Below, one piece after another: positions 15,672 to 25,947 of a stretch of 64,000 bases of DNA. The position numbers and the translations under genes were made by a program. The notes under the pieces were generated by a model. That model made no database searches and had not been told where the DNA came from. It was given only the letters and a program-made list of their open reading frames with translations. Within the stretch, counting starts at the first letter, position 1. Every line of letters begins with the position of its first letter. This DNA is from Brevibacillus formosus (GTDB taxonomy: Bacteria; Bacillota; Bacilli; Brevibacillales; Brevibacillaceae), in assembly GCF_003013405.1 (NCBI RefSeq), contig NZ_PXZL01000013.1:285341-349340 (forward strand). The letters are read 5' to 3'.

Positions 15672-17324
15672 TTGAAAAAGAATGTGTTTGCACTTGTGAG
15701 CTCGATTGCTGTATTAGGAACCGCCTTGGCAGGGTGCGGTGGAGGTCAACCAGCTGCCGCTCCACCGGCAGGAGGAACAACTCCAGCACCTTCACAGCCT
15801 GCAACACCTGCTGCTGAGAAGAAGCCACAAGTTTTAAAGATGAACCTTCATTCCGAGCCACCTACAGCTGATCCAGGGCTCGCAGAGGACACGACTTCAG
15901 GCGCTATTATTTTGGCAACCTTTGACGGCTTGACCCGTATTGGTACCGACGATAAGCCACATGAAGCTGCCGCTGAGAGCTACACCGTCTCTGATGATAA
16001 GCTAACCTACACATTTAAAATCAGAGATGCGAAATGGAGCAATGGTGACCCAGTAACAGCACATGACTTTGAGTATGCTTGGAAGCGTGCTCTCGATCCA
16101 AAAACAGCTTCCAACTACGCATATCAGCTGTACTACGTGAAGAATGGTGAAAAAGCAAATAAGGGCGAAGCTAAGCTTGATGAAGTAGGTGTGAAGGCAC
16201 TTGACGATAAGACTCTGGAAGTAAAGCTGGAGAATCCGACTCCATACTTCCTGGAATTGCTCGCATTCCGTACCTACTTCCCAGTTAATAAAAAAGTAAT
16301 TGAAGCAAATCCGAAGTGGGCAGGCGAAGCAAGTTCGCACGTCGGGAACGGACCTTTCAAAATCGAATCTTGGGAGCACAAGAGCAAGATGGTGCTCGTG
16401 AAGAACGAAAATTACTGGGATAAAGACAATGTAAAGCTCGAAAAAATCGAATTCTCCATGGTGGAAGACGAAAATACAGAGCTCTCCATGTTCGAAAATG
16501 GCGAAATTGATTGGGCTGGCGCACCGATGAGTGCTTTGCCAACGGATGCGATTTCAGCTTTGAAAGAGCAAGGCAAGATTCAAACCAAACCAATCGCGGG
16601 AACGTACTGGTACAAGTTCAATACCGAAAAGCCGCCATTTAATAACATTAAAGTAAGAAAAGCATTTGCCTACTCGATCGATCGCCAAGCCTTGATCGAC
16701 AACATTCTCCAAACGGGCCAAATCCCGGCAACAGGCGCTGTACCTCCATCCATGGTGCTGAATCCAAATGGCTATTTCAAAGACAAGGATCTAGAAAATG
16801 CGAAAAAGCTTTTGGAAGAGGGACTGAAAGAGGTTGGCATGAGCAAGTTGCCACCGATTACCTTGTCCTACAATACATCTGAGGCTCACAAGAAGATTGC
16901 AGAGGCTATCCAAGATCAATGGAAGAAAAATCTCGGTGTAGATGTGAAGCTCGAGAACAAGGAATGGAAAGTTTACCTTGAAGATATGCATGAGGGTAAC
17001 TTCCAGATTGGACGGATGGGCTGGCTGGGTGACTTCAATGACCCAATCAACTTCCTGGAGCTCTTCAAGGATAAGATGGGTGGAAACAACGATACGCGTT
17101 GGGAAAATGCAAAATATAAAGATTTGTTGAACCAATCCGCCAAGGAATCAGACCTCGAGAAACGTAAGAAAATTTTGGCAGATGCGGAGCAAATCCTGAT
17201 GGATGAAATGCCAATCATGCCAATTTACTGGTACACGCAATCTTGGGTACAGAAACCTGAGGTTAAAGGTGTTCACCAAACTGGCCTGGGTGACGTGGAT
17301 TGGAAAGGCGCGTACATCGAGTAA
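15672..17324 (+). CDS. oppA: Oligopeptide ABC transporter substrate-binding lipoprotein
   Basis: 550 residues from TTG 15672, placed behind GGGGGT so that the signal peptide starts KKNVFALVSS and ends in the lipobox LAGC. The Cys, about residue 20, would be lipid-modified. A Pro/Ala/Gly linker (about 22-50) precedes a family 5 solute-binding domain (SBP_bac_5, DppA/OppA fold), with LTYTFKIRDAKWSNGDPVTAHDF cut as typical of the family: YTFKIRDAKWSNG marks the first half and AYSIDRQALI the second. It captures peptides outside the membrane for OppBC. The open frame extends upstream to 15564, but that would bury the signal peptide behind an unrelated leader. Confidence 0.93.
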   Translation: MKKNVFALVSSIAVLGTALAGCGGGQPAAAPPAGGTTPAPSQPATPAAEKKPQVLKMNLHSEPPTADPGLAEDTTSGAIILATFDGLTRIGTDDKPHEAAAESYTVSDDKLTYTFKIRDAKWSNGDPVTAHDFEYAWKRALDPKTASNYAYQLYYVKNGEKANKGEAKLDEVGVKALDDKTLEVKLENPTPYFLELLAFRTYFPVNKKVIEANPKWAGEASSHVGNGPFKIESWEHKSKMVLVKNENYWDKDNVKLEKIEFSMVEDENTELSMFENGEIDWAGAPMSALPTDAISALKEQGKIQTKPIAGTYWYKFNTEKPPFNNIKVRKAFAYSIDRQALIDNILQTGQIPATGAVPPSMVLNPNGYFKDKDLENAKKLLEEGLKEVGMSKLPPITLSYNTSEAHKKIAEAIQDQWKKNLGVDVKLENKEWKVYLEDMHEGNFQIGRMGWLGDFNDPINFLELFKDKMGGNNDTRWENAKYKDLLNQSAKESDLEKRKKILADAEQILMDEMPIMPIYWYTQSWVQKPEVKGVHQTGLGDVDWKGAYIE

Positions 17325-17352
17325 TTTTATAACGAAGGAAACGGGATTTGCA

Positions 17353-17386
17353 GCAGAGGGTATATGGTTGCACATATACCTTCTGC
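17353..17386 (+). repeat. Stem-loop between oppA and oppB
   Basis: GCAGAGGGTATATG (17353-17366) pairs with CATATACCTTCTGC (17373-17386) with a 6-base loop and one G-U pair. No T run follows, so it is more likely an mRNA-stabilising or partial attenuation element than a full terminator. A second inverted repeat, TTTACACTG (17494-17502) with CAGTGTAAA (17519-17527), lies nearer oppB. Confidence 0.6.
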
Positions 17387-17573
17387 TATGCAAGCCCTTC
17401 CCATAAATTTCAGCTGGCATGATTGCCAGCAAAGAGAAAATAGAGAGAGAAGCTTTACTGCAAGAGATCTAAGGGTTATTTACACAGCCGATTTTTACAC
17501 TGTGTCGGCAGCGTTCCGCAGTGTAAACATGGGACGTGAAAGCAATCAAAAATCTACCAAGGGGGTAAGTTAG

Positions 17574-18506
17574 TTGATCCGTTATCTCGGTAAGCGCATC
17601 ATTTTTATGCTCATCTCGCTCTTCTTAATTGTAACGGCCACCTTCTTCATCATGAAAGCAGTACCAGGTGGTCCATTTACATCCGAGAAGCAGGTCCCGC
17701 CGGAAATTAAGGCAGCACTAGAGGCAAAGTACAAGCTGAACCTGCCGTTGCATGAACAATACTTTGAATATTTGAAAGGTGTAGTAACATGGGATCTCGG
17801 TCCGTCGTTTACGGAGAAATCTTCGACTGTTAACGACATGATTAGTCGTGGTTTCCCAGTTTCTGCTCACTTGGGAGCACAAGCTTTATTGCTCGCTATC
17901 TTTGGTGGAATTACGTTAGGGGTTATCGCAGCACTAAACCATAATAAATGGCAAGACTATTCTGCAATGGTCATCGCCGTTCTGGGATTATCGGTACCAA
18001 GCTTTATTTTGGCGTCCTTTTACCAATACATTTTCGCTATTCAATTGGGCTGGTTTCCAATCGCGAAATGGGAAGGATTTGAGTACACCATCCTTCCTTC
18101 ATTGGCACTCGCCGCATCACCGATGGCATTTATCGCGCGTTTGACGCGTTCCAATATGATTGAAGTTATGGGTCAAGATTACATCAAAACAGCAAAAGCA
18201 AAAGGATTGCACACTGTTGCCATTACAGTTAAACACGCAATTCGTAATGCGCTCTTGCCAGTTGTTACTTACCTGGGTCCACTGATTGCCGGTATCTTGA
18301 CAGGTGCATTCGTTATTGAACGTATTTTCGGTGTTCCTGGTCTTGGTCGCGAATTCGTATTGTCTATTACAAACCGCGACTATACGGTAATTATGGGTAC
18401 GACCGTGTTCTACTCCATTATCCTGGTTGTGATGATTCTGATTGTTGACATCGCATACACCTTGGTAGACCCACGGATCAAACTTTCGGACGCAGGAAAG
18501 GAGTAA
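17574..18506 (+). CDS. oppB: Oligopeptide ABC transporter permease OppB
   Basis: 310 residues from a TTG at 17574 behind AAGGGGG. Six transmembrane helices are expected: the first at about 10-30, then a periplasmic-side loop (about 35-95), and five in the second half. The cytoplasmic EAA-type loop that contacts the ATPases is visible as [24 protein letters not shown] cut at its core: TAKAKGL near residue 205. Together with OppC it forms the membrane channel. It follows oppA after 249 bases containing two stem-loops. Confidence 0.93.
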   Translation: MIRYLGKRIIFMLISLFLIVTATFFIMKAVPGGPFTSEKQVPPEIKAALEAKYKLNLPLHEQYFEYLKGVVTWDLGPSFTEKSSTVNDMISRGFPVSAHLGAQALLLAIFGGITLGVIAALNHNKWQDYSAMVIAVLGLSVPSFILASFYQYIFAIQLGWFPIAKWEGFEYTILPSLALAASPMAFIARLTRSNMIEVMGQDYIKTAKAKGLHTVAITVKHAIRNALLPVVTYLGPLIAGILTGAFVIERIFGVPGLGREFVLSITNRDYTVIMGTTVFYSIILVVMILIVDIAYTLVDPRIKLSDAGKE

Positions 18507-18512
18507 TGACAC

Positions 18513-19430
18513 GTGCAAAACTTGACTAAAGAACATTTTGAGCCAATTTCCGTCGACCTTCGTCAAGCAGAAGCAATCAAGCGCCCAAGTCTCTCTTTCT
18601 GGTCTGACGTTTGGCGCCGTATGAGAATGAATAAAGTTGCAATGGCTTCCATGATCTTCATTGTTGCGTTGATCGTATGTGCCATTGTGGTTCCATGGCT
18701 TACTCCACAAGATTATTTTACGACTGATTTGGCTGGCAAGAACAAGAAGCCATCTGCTGAACACTGGTTTGGTACAGATGACTTGGGTCGTGACGTATTT
18801 GAGCGTATCTGGTACGGTGCACGTATTTCTCTGCAAGTAGGTCTTGCCGCAGCGTTTATTGATCTGATCATTGGTGTGATCTGGGGCGGTCTCGCAGGTT
18901 TCTATGGTGGCAGAGTAGATGAAATCATGATGCGTATTGCGGACATCCTGTTTGCGATTCCTTACCTGCTGGTTGTTATTTTGTTGATGGTAGTGTTAGA
19001 GCCTGGTGTCGGAACGATTATTATTGCCTTAACGATAACGGGATGGATCGGTATGGCCCGGATTGTGCGTGGTCAGATCCTTCAATTGAAAAATCAAGAG
19101 TTTGTACTGGCAGCGCGCTCCCTTGGTGCTGACGCCAACCGTCTGATCTTCAAACACTTGATTCCTAATGCATTGGGCCCAATCATCGTAACATTGAGCT
19201 TGACTGTACCTTCCGCGATTTTCGCAGAATCCTTCTTGTCCTTTATCGGGTTAGGGGTTTCGGCACCGATTGCATCGTGGGGAACGATGTCCAATGAGGG
19301 CTTGCCGGCCATGAAGTACTATCCATGGCGTTTGACTTTCCCGGCAATCTTTATTTCCATGACCATCTTGGCATTTAACTTGTTCGGTGACGGTCTGCGC
19401 GATGCAGTAGACCCACGCCTGCGTAAATAG
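18513..19430 (+). CDS. oppC: Oligopeptide ABC transporter permease OppC
   Basis: 305 residues from GTG 18513 behind AAAGGAG, six bases after oppB. It has an N-terminal cytoplasmic segment with an OppC_N-type first helix (about 42-65), a soluble loop, then five helices. The EAA loop appears as FVLAARSLGADANRL at about residues 197-211. It pairs with OppB to form the translocation path. Confidence 0.93.
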   Translation: MQNLTKEHFEPISVDLRQAEAIKRPSLSFWSDVWRRMRMNKVAMASMIFIVALIVCAIVVPWLTPQDYFTTDLAGKNKKPSAEHWFGTDDLGRDVFERIWYGARISLQVGLAAAFIDLIIGVIWGGLAGFYGGRVDEIMMRIADILFAIPYLLVVILLMVVLEPGVGTIIIALTITGWIGMARIVRGQILQLKNQEFVLAARSLGADANRLIFKHLIPNALGPIIVTLSLTVPSAIFAESFLSFIGLGVSAPIASWGTMSNEGLPAMKYYPWRLTFPAIFISMTILAFNLFGDGLRDAVDPRLRK

Positions 19431-19444
19431 GAGGGAACGTCGTT

Positions 19445-20434
19445 ATGGAACGCATTCTTGATGTAAAAGACCTGCATGTATCCTTCCATACGTATGCAGG
19501 TGAAGTAAAAGCAGTCCGCGGTGTGAATTTTCACGTCAACCGCGGAGAGGCTGTAGCAATTGTAGGGGAGTCCGGTTGCGGTAAATCCGTAACCGCTCAA
19601 ACCCTCATGAAGCTGATTCCTATGCCTCCAGGTGAAATTAAAAAAGGGCAAATTCTCTTCAATGGCGATGATATCGTCAAGAAGTCGAAAAAAGAGATGG
19701 AATCGATCCGCGGTAAAGATATCGGGATGATTTTCCAAGATCCAATGACTTCCTTGAACCCAACAATGACCATCGGTAGCCAAATTACTGAGGGCTTGAT
19801 CAAACACCAAAACATGTCGAAAGCAGCGGCACGTGATCGTGCCATTGAGCTCTTGACCATGGTTGGTATTCCGCAACCTGAGAGACGTGTGGAGCAATAT
19901 CCACACGAGTTCTCTGGCGGTATGCGTCAGCGTGCGATGATCGCAATCGCTCTCGCCTGTTCGCCGAAGCTGTTGATTGCGGATGAACCGACGACAGCTT
20001 TGGACGTAACGATTCAGGCGCAAATTTTGGACCTGATGAAAGAATTGCAAAAGAAAACCGGTACTTCCATTATCTTGATCACGCATGACCTTGGTGTTGT
20101 TGCTGAAATGTGTGACCGCGTAATCGTTATGTACGCAGGAAAAGTGATTGAGACAGGAACAGTTGACGATATTTTCTACAATCCGCAACACCCTTACACC
20201 AAAGGCTTGCTTCGCTCGGTACCACGTCTTGACTTGAACCGTGACGAGCCACTGACACCGATTTTTGGTACGCCGCCAGACCTTCTGCGTCCGCCAGTTG
20301 GCTGTGGATTCACTGCGCGTTGCGAATCAGCGATGCGTGTGTGCCAAGAGATCGATCCTGAGCTGAACGACATCAGCACGACTCAGCGAGCAGCTTGTTG
20401 GCTTCAGCATCCGCTTGCTCAGAACCGTGCGTAG
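19445..20434 (+). CDS. oppD: Oligopeptide ABC transporter ATPase OppD
   Basis: 329 residues. Walker A is GESGCGKS (about 41-48), the signature EFSGGMRQR (about 156-164), Walker [13 protein letters not shown] (about 177-188) and the switch His in ITHDLG. The C-terminal oligopeptide/dipeptide extension with a four-Cys cluster ([14 protein letters not shown], then a later Cys) matches the iron-sulfur or regulatory tail seen in OppD/DppD. ATG 19445 follows AGGAGG 14 bases after oppC. It hydrolyses ATP as a heterodimer with OppF. Confidence 0.94.
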   Translation: MERILDVKDLHVSFHTYAGEVKAVRGVNFHVNRGEAVAIVGESGCGKSVTAQTLMKLIPMPPGEIKKGQILFNGDDIVKKSKKEMESIRGKDIGMIFQDPMTSLNPTMTIGSQITEGLIKHQNMSKAAARDRAIELLTMVGIPQPERRVEQYPHEFSGGMRQRAMIAIALACSPKLLIADEPTTALDVTIQAQILDLMKELQKKTGTSIILITHDLGVVAEMCDRVIVMYAGKVIETGTVDDIFYNPQHPYTKGLLRSVPRLDLNRDEPLTPIFGTPPDLLRPPVGCGFTARCESAMRVCQEIDPELNDISTTQRAACWLQHPLAQNRA

Positions 20435-20448
20435 AAGGAGGGATATCA

Positions 20449-21408
20449 GTGGATAAACGTGATAATTTGATTGAAGTACGCAATCTAAAAAAGTTCTTTT
20501 CAATTGGAGATAACACTCTGAAAGCTGTAAATGATATCTCGTTTGAGATCAAACGTGGAGAAACATTGGGCGTAGTAGGAGAGTCAGGCTGTGGAAAGTC
20601 CACTGCCGGTCGTACCATCTTGAGACTGTATGATGCGACTGAAGGGGACGTCCTATTTGAAGGCAAGAGCATCATGAATTTGAACCAGCAGGAAATGAAG
20701 GCAATGCGCCGCAACATGCAAATGATTTTCCAAGACCCTTACGCATCCTTGAATCCGCGTATGACGGTCGGGGATATCATTGGCGAGGCGCTGGATATTC
20801 ATGGTCTGGCGACTGGTCAGAAGCGCAAAGAGCGCATCCAGGAGCTCCTTTCCTTGGTGAGCTTGAATCCTGAGCATATGAACCGCTTCCCACATGAGTT
20901 TTCAGGCGGTCAGCGCCAACGTATCGGAATTGCCCGTGCATTGGCAGTAGAGCCAAAATTCATCGTGTGTGACGAGCCGATCTCTGCTTTGGACGTTTCC
21001 GTACAAGCACAGGTTGTAAACTTGCTGGAACAACTGCAAGAAAAAATGGGCTTGACCTACATGTTCATTGCCCATGACTTGTCCATGGTAAAATACATTT
21101 CCGACCGTGTAGCGGTTATGTACCTGGGGAAAATGGTTGAGCTGGCAGAGAGTGATGCTTTGTATGAAAAGCCGCTCCATCCGTATACGCAAGCGCTGTT
21201 GTCTGCGATTCCGATTCCAGACCCAGAAGTTGAGCGTAACCGTGAGCGCATTGTATTGCAAGGCGATGTACCTAGCCCAATGAACCCACCAAGCGGTTGC
21301 CATTTCCGTACTCGTTGCCCGAAAGCAATGCCGGAATGTGCTGCATCCGTGCCTGTATGGAAAGAAGTAGAGCCAGGACATTTCGCAGCTTGTCATTTGT
21401 ATAACTAA
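20449..21408 (+). CDS. oppF: Oligopeptide ABC transporter ATPase OppF
   Basis: 319 residues from GTG 20449 behind AAGGAGGG; the open frame reaches back into oppD, but that part is not family sequence. Walker [10 protein letters not shown] (about 46-54), signature FSGGQRQR, Walker [13 protein letters not shown] and switch His in IAHDLS are all present. The C-terminal tail has the Cys cluster [14 protein letters not shown]. Last gene of the opp operon, followed by a hairpin. Confidence 0.94.
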   Translation: MDKRDNLIEVRNLKKFFSIGDNTLKAVNDISFEIKRGETLGVVGESGCGKSTAGRTILRLYDATEGDVLFEGKSIMNLNQQEMKAMRRNMQMIFQDPYASLNPRMTVGDIIGEALDIHGLATGQKRKERIQELLSLVSLNPEHMNRFPHEFSGGQRQRIGIARALAVEPKFIVCDEPISALDVSVQAQVVNLLEQLQEKMGLTYMFIAHDLSMVKYISDRVAVMYLGKMVELAESDALYEKPLHPYTQALLSAIPIPDPEVERNRERIVLQGDVPSPMNPPSGCHFRTRCPKAMPECAASVPVWKEVEPGHFAACHLYN

Positions 21409-21423
21409 ATCAATTACAAATAG

Positions 21424-21460
21424 CGAGTTCCGAGGCTACTCGTGCAGCCCGGAACTCGTT
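21424..21460 (+). terminator. Probable terminator after oppF
   Basis: CGAGTTCCG (21424-21432) pairs perfectly with CGGAACTCG (21450-21458), and the loop holds a further GGCT/AGCC pairing. Only a short TTTCCC tract follows, so read-through into the chemoreceptor gene is possible. Confidence 0.6.
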
Positions 21461-21587
21461 TCCCTTCATAAGGGAGGTTTTACCTCTGAAAAAAATGGGT
21501 ATTGTACCCAGAGGCAGTTTTTTCAGGGGTATTTTTTCGGAGTTCTTGCACTGGAAAATTGTAGCAGTGATAAAGGGGGCAAGCAGC

Positions 21588-23660
21588 ATGAGTAAATTTT
21601 TGTCGCCACGGTGGAAAAAGAAGGAGGGAATTTCGAATCTCTTAAAAAAAGTAAACCTGACTAGCCAAGTAGCAACGGAAAAGCTAAAAGGCTCTCTTGC
21701 TACAAAAATGATTGTGTTTGGTCTAATTCTTGTACTTATTATTATCGGTTCTTTACAATACATAGCCCTTTCCTTCTCGAAATCAACATTGTTTAGCATT
21801 ACCTCTAACCAGGCGAAAATGCTGGCTGACCAGCATGCGAACAGCATGGAAGATGACATTAAAGCGATTGTGAACTCCACCAAATCGGCTGCAACCAAGC
21901 GTGTGATGATGACAGAGTTGCAACCTCTTATCATGGAGCAGTTTACTTTATTGCGCCAGACGCATAAAGAAGTATCCAGAATCTATTTGATCGACACGAC
22001 TACCGGGAAGTCCTTGTATTCCTTGACCGGGACAAATGAGATTGACTTCAAGCAAAAGCAGTACTTCCAAAGAGCACTAACGACGAAATCCTTGGTTATT
22101 TCTGATGAAGAAATCGTTGAAGGCAGCAACAAGAGTTTTCTTTATATTGCGACACCCGTTGGGGAAAAGGCCGACGATACGAGCCGATTGTTTGTTGTTG
22201 GTTTTACGATTGATCAAATGATTCAAAAGATTCCTGAGATCTCTTTCATGGAAAATGGCTACGCATTTGTTGTTCGACAAGATGGTTTGGTTGTCGCCCA
22301 TCAAAATCCGAACAACAACAACAAGCTTGTGCTGGCTGGCGACAAAGATTATGAAGAGATGCTTGCCCTGATGAAGCATGAGACAAGTAACAGCTTATTG
22401 TACTCGGATCATGGTATTGATTCATTTGCAGCTTTTGCACCGATTCCGATGTTGAAATGGAATGTGGTTTTGTCCACGGGAACCGACGAGGTGTATGGTG
22501 AAGTGGACGGAATGTGGCTGTACTTCGTACTCTTCAGCTTGCCGATCATCGGCCTCTCGGTTTGGGCGATTTGGTGGTTTGCGAAACGGATTCGGCTTTC
22601 CTTGTTTGCGATAGCCCGGGATATGGATCAAATCGGCGCCGGACATTTTAATATCAACGTAAAGGTAAACGGCAATGACGAGCTGGCTATGGTTGGCCGC
22701 AAAATGAATGACATGGCTGCTGAACTTCGCAAGCTGATTGCCCTAGTACAGGGACAAGCGACACAACTGAACGTAGCGACAGATGAGCTGACACTTTTTG
22801 CGCAAGAGAACAAAGGTGCCATTAACGTCATTACGGATAATATTTCAACGATTGCCCAACGCGTTTCTACGCAGACGAATGAAGTGCAAGCAACGGCCAA
22901 TACCGTCTCGGAAATATCGGAAGGCGTTGAACAGGTGGCAGTGGCTGCCGAATCTACATCGGTTGCCACGACCCGTACGTTTGAGAGAGCGCAAAACGGA
23001 ATGGAGTTAGTGGAGAACGTAATCAATACGGTAAGACGTGCCACTGGTGAGGTAGAACGTACTGCTGGGCAAATGCACAGTCTTCGTGAGAGGGCTCGTG
23101 AAATTACGAGCATCGTCGAAATGATTACAAGTATTGCATCGCAGACAAATTTGCTGGCGCTGAATGCAGCTATTGAGGCTGCTCGTGCTGGAGATGCTGG
23201 ACGAGGCTTCTCGGTTGTAGCCAGCGAGGTTCGCAAGCTCGCAGAGGACAGCAGCTCCTTCTCTGAGCGTATCGCTGCCATTGCCCATTCGATCAATGAT
23301 GAGGCAATGGATATGAGCAAGCATATGGACGAGATCGTTACCATGGTGAGCGGAGGCTTGCAGTCAGTAGAGTCTGTGGGTACTGCTTTCCAAAATATCG
23401 TGGCAGAGATTCAATCGGCTGCAGAGCAGAGCGAATCAATGACGGCGACCTCGGAAGAAATGGCAGCAGGTAATCAGGTTGTGACGAACTCCATGCAGCG
23501 TCTTGCCACTATGTCGGATGAAATTAGTGAATCCATCTCAGGTGTGGTAGAGACAGTGGATGAACAATTGAATTCGATCGCACGCATTAATGAAAACGTA
23601 GAGCAATTGAAAAAAATGGCGGACGAGCTAACGCAAAATGTGAGCCGCTTCGTCATTTAG
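21588..23660 (+). CDS. Methyl-accepting chemotaxis protein
   Basis: 690 residues from ATG 21588 behind AAAGGGGG; the frame is open back to 21495 without support. Transmembrane helix 1 (about 41-60), an extracytoplasmic dCache-type sensor (about 61-308), transmembrane helix 2 (about 309-330), a HAMP domain (about 330-385) and a long coiled-coil signalling domain follow. The conserved hairpin tip that binds CheA/CheW reads [18 protein letters not shown] at about residue 515. It reports an extracellular ligand to the flagellar motor. Position after opp hints at peptide or amino-acid sensing, but that is only context. Unusually for a receptor, about 40 basic residues precede the first helix. Confidence 0.92.
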   Translation: MSKFLSPRWKKKEGISNLLKKVNLTSQVATEKLKGSLATKMIVFGLILVLIIIGSLQYIALSFSKSTLFSITSNQAKMLADQHANSMEDDIKAIVNSTKSAATKRVMMTELQPLIMEQFTLLRQTHKEVSRIYLIDTTTGKSLYSLTGTNEIDFKQKQYFQRALTTKSLVISDEEIVEGSNKSFLYIATPVGEKADDTSRLFVVGFTIDQMIQKIPEISFMENGYAFVVRQDGLVVAHQNPNNNNKLVLAGDKDYEEMLALMKHETSNSLLYSDHGIDSFAAFAPIPMLKWNVVLSTGTDEVYGEVDGMWLYFVLFSLPIIGLSVWAIWWFAKRIRLSLFAIARDMDQIGAGHFNINVKVNGNDELAMVGRKMNDMAAELRKLIALVQGQATQLNVATDELTLFAQENKGAINVITDNISTIAQRVSTQTNEVQATANTVSEISEGVEQVAVAAESTSVATTRTFERAQNGMELVENVINTVRRATGEVERTAGQMHSLRERAREITSIVEMITSIASQTNLLALNAAIEAARAGDAGRGFSVVASEVRKLAEDSSSFSERIAAIAHSINDEAMDMSKHMDEIVTMVSGGLQSVESVGTAFQNIVAEIQSAAEQSESMTATSEEMAAGNQVVTNSMQRLATMSDEISESISGVVETVDEQLNSIARINENVEQLKKMADELTQNVSRFVI

Positions 23661-23667
23661 GAAAGTG

Positions 23668-23699
23668 TCCCTTCTGTTAGTAGCAGAAGGGATTTTTTT
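23668..23699 (+). terminator. Rho-independent terminator after chemoreceptor gene
   Basis: TCCCTTCTG (23668-23676) pairs with CAGAAGGGA (23684-23692), followed by seven T. Confidence 0.92.
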
Positions 23700-23745
23700 G
23701 TCTAACCAGATGTGCTTTCGAGAAGAGAATCTAGCCGTTTTTGTG

Positions 23746-23776
23746 TGAATATTTTCCTTTCATGATGGTGAGAATA
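23746..23776 (+). promoter_or_regulatory. SigF-type forespore promoter for dacF
   Basis: TGAATA (23746-23751), a 15-base spacer and GGTGAGAATA (23767-23776) fit the forespore SigF consensus, whose -10 is GG-rich followed by ANANT. It lies 28 bases before the dacF start. B. subtilis dacF is read from a forespore promoter as well. Confidence 0.7.
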
Positions 23777-23804
23777 AAACCATGAATGGAGGGAAGAGAC
23801 TGCT

Positions 23805-24989
23805 ATGAAACGGAATGGATACCTCGCTCTATGCTTCGTTATGTGCCTTACCATCTTTTCTCCGATGGCTATTGCCAAAGAAAAGGCTGGACAGCAAAAG
23901 GGTGACAATCATTTTGCCCCACAAGCTTCATCCGCAGTGATGATTGAAGCGGATACGGGAACAGTCTTGTATGAAAAGAACGCCGATGAAAAAATGCCAC
24001 CCGCCAGTATCACCAAAGTAATGACCATGCTTTTGATCATGGAAGCGGTGGAGCGGGGAGAGCTTAAGCTTACCGATAAGGTTCGAACAAGTGAAAGAGC
24101 AGCATCGATGGGCGGGTCGCAAATTTTTCTACAGCCCGGTGAAGAAATGACGGTTGAGGACATGATGAAAGGCATTGCGATTGCATCAGGGAATGATGCC
24201 TCTGTTGCGATGGCTGAGCACTTGGCTGGGACAGAAGAGAGTTTTGTCGAGCGGATGAATGAACGTGCACAGCAGCTCGGCATGAAAAATACGCATTTTG
24301 TCAACTCAAATGGACTTCCTGCCGCGAATCACTACTCTTCGGCAGCAGATATTGCGATCATGTCACGTGAGCTCTTAAAGCACGATGGCATCACGAAGTT
24401 CACCGGTACTTACCAAGACTACTTGCGAAAAGATACAGAAAGCCCCTTCTGGCTTGTGAATACGAATAAGCTAGTGCGTTTCTATGAAGGGGTGGACGGT
24501 TTGAAAACAGGGTACACAGGCGAAGCGAAATACTGTTTAACAGCGACTGCCAAACGTAACAACATGCGTGTCATTGCAGTCGTCATGGGTGAGCCTGATG
24601 TAAAAACGCGCAATAATGAAGTATCGACCATGTTCAATTACGCATTCACACACTTTCAGGTGATGCCGATGTACAAAAAGGGAGAACCTGTGCGTGCACT
24701 CGTAGTGGATAAAGGTCAGAAACCACAAATCAATGCGGTGACACCACATGCAGTTAGTTTGTTGATGAAAAAAGGAGAATCGGCCGATACCTACCAGAGG
24801 GAAATTGTCATCAATGAGGCGATTCAAGCTCCGATAGCAAAGAACCAAGTAATCGGCCACATTTTCATCCGCACGAAAGATGGCAAAGAAGTAAATCGAA
24901 TTGATCTGTACCCAGAAGATCAGGTTGATAAAGCCAACATGTGGGAGATTCTCAAGCGAACCACCAAGAGCATTTTGATTAGCTACTGA
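23805..24989 (+). CDS. dacF: D-alanyl-D-alanine carboxypeptidase DacF (penicillin-binding protein)
   Basis: 394 residues from ATG 23805 behind GGAGGG. A signal peptide (about 1-24, ending AIA) exports it. The serine-peptidase S11 motifs are in order: SITK (nucleophile Ser, about residue 68), SGN (about 127) and KTG (about 233). A C-terminal beta domain (about 275-380) and an amphipathic tail that would hold it to the membrane follow. It trims D-Ala from peptidoglycan stem peptides; in spores this sets cortex and germ-wall cross-linking. Placement directly before spoIIAA-spoIIAB-sigF and the SigF-like promoter identify it as DacF. Confidence 0.94.
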   Translation: MKRNGYLALCFVMCLTIFSPMAIAKEKAGQQKGDNHFAPQASSAVMIEADTGTVLYEKNADEKMPPASITKVMTMLLIMEAVERGELKLTDKVRTSERAASMGGSQIFLQPGEEMTVEDMMKGIAIASGNDASVAMAEHLAGTEESFVERMNERAQQLGMKNTHFVNSNGLPAANHYSSAADIAIMSRELLKHDGITKFTGTYQDYLRKDTESPFWLVNTNKLVRFYEGVDGLKTGYTGEAKYCLTATAKRNNMRVIAVVMGEPDVKTRNNEVSTMFNYAFTHFQVMPMYKKGEPVRALVVDKGQKPQINAVTPHAVSLLMKKGESADTYQREIVINEAIQAPIAKNQVIGHIFIRTKDGKEVNRIDLYPEDQVDKANMWEILKRTTKSILISY

Positions 24990-25012
24990 CAGACAGCATG
25001 AGCGCGAAAAGA

Positions 25013-25057
25013 ATCGAGTTGCCCCGAATGGAAAGGCGCGGCTGCTCGATTTTTTTG
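25013..25057 (+). terminator. Terminator between dacF and spoIIAA
   Basis: ATCGAG (25013-25018) pairs with CTCGAT (25045-25050), with further GCC/GGC pairing inside, followed by a T run to 25057. It separates dacF transcription from spoIIA, at least in part. Confidence 0.75.
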
Positions 25058-25072
25058 TTCTTTTGTCGGCTG

Positions 25073-25102
25073 GCAGGAATTGGTTTCACTGAGGAAGAAA
25101 GA
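25073..25102 (+). promoter_or_regulatory. Candidate SigH promoter for spoIIA operon
   Basis: GCAGGAATT (25073-25081) is a full match to the SigH -35 RNAGGAWWW. After 12 bases, GAAGAAAGA (25094-25102) matches 7 of 9 of RNNGAATWW. It is 35 bases before spoIIAA, the expected place for the SigH promoter of this operon. Confidence 0.5.
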
Positions 25103-25136
25103 GAGTTTCTATCAAGGGAGAAGGAGTGTGGCAGCT

Positions 25137-25487
25137 ATGAGTTTACGAGTTGCGATGGAGACACGGCAGGATGTGCTAGTGATCCGTTTGCAAGGTGAGC
25201 TTGACCATCATACGGCAGAGGAGCTGCGCAAGAAGGCAGATGATCTTTTGCGTACCTCTACTATTCGTCATATCGTGCTGAGTCTGGCTGATTTGACGTT
25301 TATGGACAGCTCTGGTATCGGGGTTATTTTGGGAAGATACAAGCAGATTTCTGCCCGATCTGGAGAAATGTACGTCTGCTCGATCAATCCTACGATCTAT
25401 CGAATATTTGAGATGTCCGGGTTATTCAAGGTGATCAAGTTTCGCGAAAACGAAGCGGATGCTTTGCATGTTCTGGGGGTGGCGTAA
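25137..25487 (+). CDS. spoIIAA: Anti-sigma F factor antagonist SpoIIAA
   Basis: 116 residues from ATG 25137 behind GGAGAAGGAG; an in-frame TTG at 25080 would start inside the promoter. STAS domain with the phosphorylation site Ser in [15 protein letters not shown] (about residue 58). Unphosphorylated SpoIIAA binds SpoIIAB and frees SigF in the forespore. Its stop codon overlaps the spoIIAB start by one base, so the two are translationally coupled. Confidence 0.95.
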   Translation: MSLRVAMETRQDVLVIRLQGELDHHTAEELRKKADDLLRTSTIRHIVLSLADLTFMDSSGIGVILGRYKQISARSGEMYVCSINPTIYRIFEMSGLFKVIKFRENEADALHVLGVA

Positions 25488-25936
25488 TGATGGTACAGCG
25501 TAACTTTATGTCAGTGTCGTTTGCAGCGTTGAGCCAAAATGAGGCATTCGCACGTGTAGCAGTTGCAGCCTTCATTTCGCAACTCGATATTACGATGGAC
25601 GAGCTCGAAGAAATTAAAACCGTTATATCCGAGGCTGTTACGAATGCCATTATTCATGGTTATGACGAAAATCCAGAGGGTGTGGTACAGATCTCTGTAC
25701 GAATTCAAGAGGACAGCATTGATCTGATTGTGGAAGACAATGGACGTGGAATTGAGGACGTGGAGCAGGCGATGCAGCCACTGTATACGACGAAACCGGA
25801 GCTGGAGCGCTCTGGAATGGGCTTTACGATTATGGAGAATTTCATGGATTCTTTGGAAGTGGCAACGGTTGTGGGTAAAGGAACAACTGTGCGCCTCACC
25901 AAACGCCTGGCGTTTGCCAAAGCCTTGCAAAATTAG
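25487..25936 (+). CDS. spoIIAB: Anti-sigma F factor / serine kinase SpoIIAB
   Basis: 149 residues. A GHKL ATPase domain with the N box [11 protein letters not shown] (about 46-56), the G1 box VEDNGRGI (about 84-91) and the G2 region [12 protein letters not shown] (about 105-116). It holds SigF inactive and phosphorylates SpoIIAA. The start is one of two adjacent ATG codons, 25487 or 25490, overlapping the spoIIAA stop. Six or so bases separate it from sigF. Confidence 0.96.
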   Translation: MMVQRNFMSVSFAALSQNEAFARVAVAAFISQLDITMDELEEIKTVISEAVTNAIIHGYDENPEGVVQISVRIQEDSIDLIVEDNGRGIEDVEQAMQPLYTTKPELERSGMGFTIMENFMDSLEVATVVGKGTTVRLTKRLAFAKALQN

Positions 25937-25947
25937 GGGTAGTGCCT

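Noticed and set aside
22628..23344. 238-codon open frame on the - strand
   Set aside because: Shadow of the low-complexity Ala/Glu/Ser coding of the chemoreceptor signalling domain.
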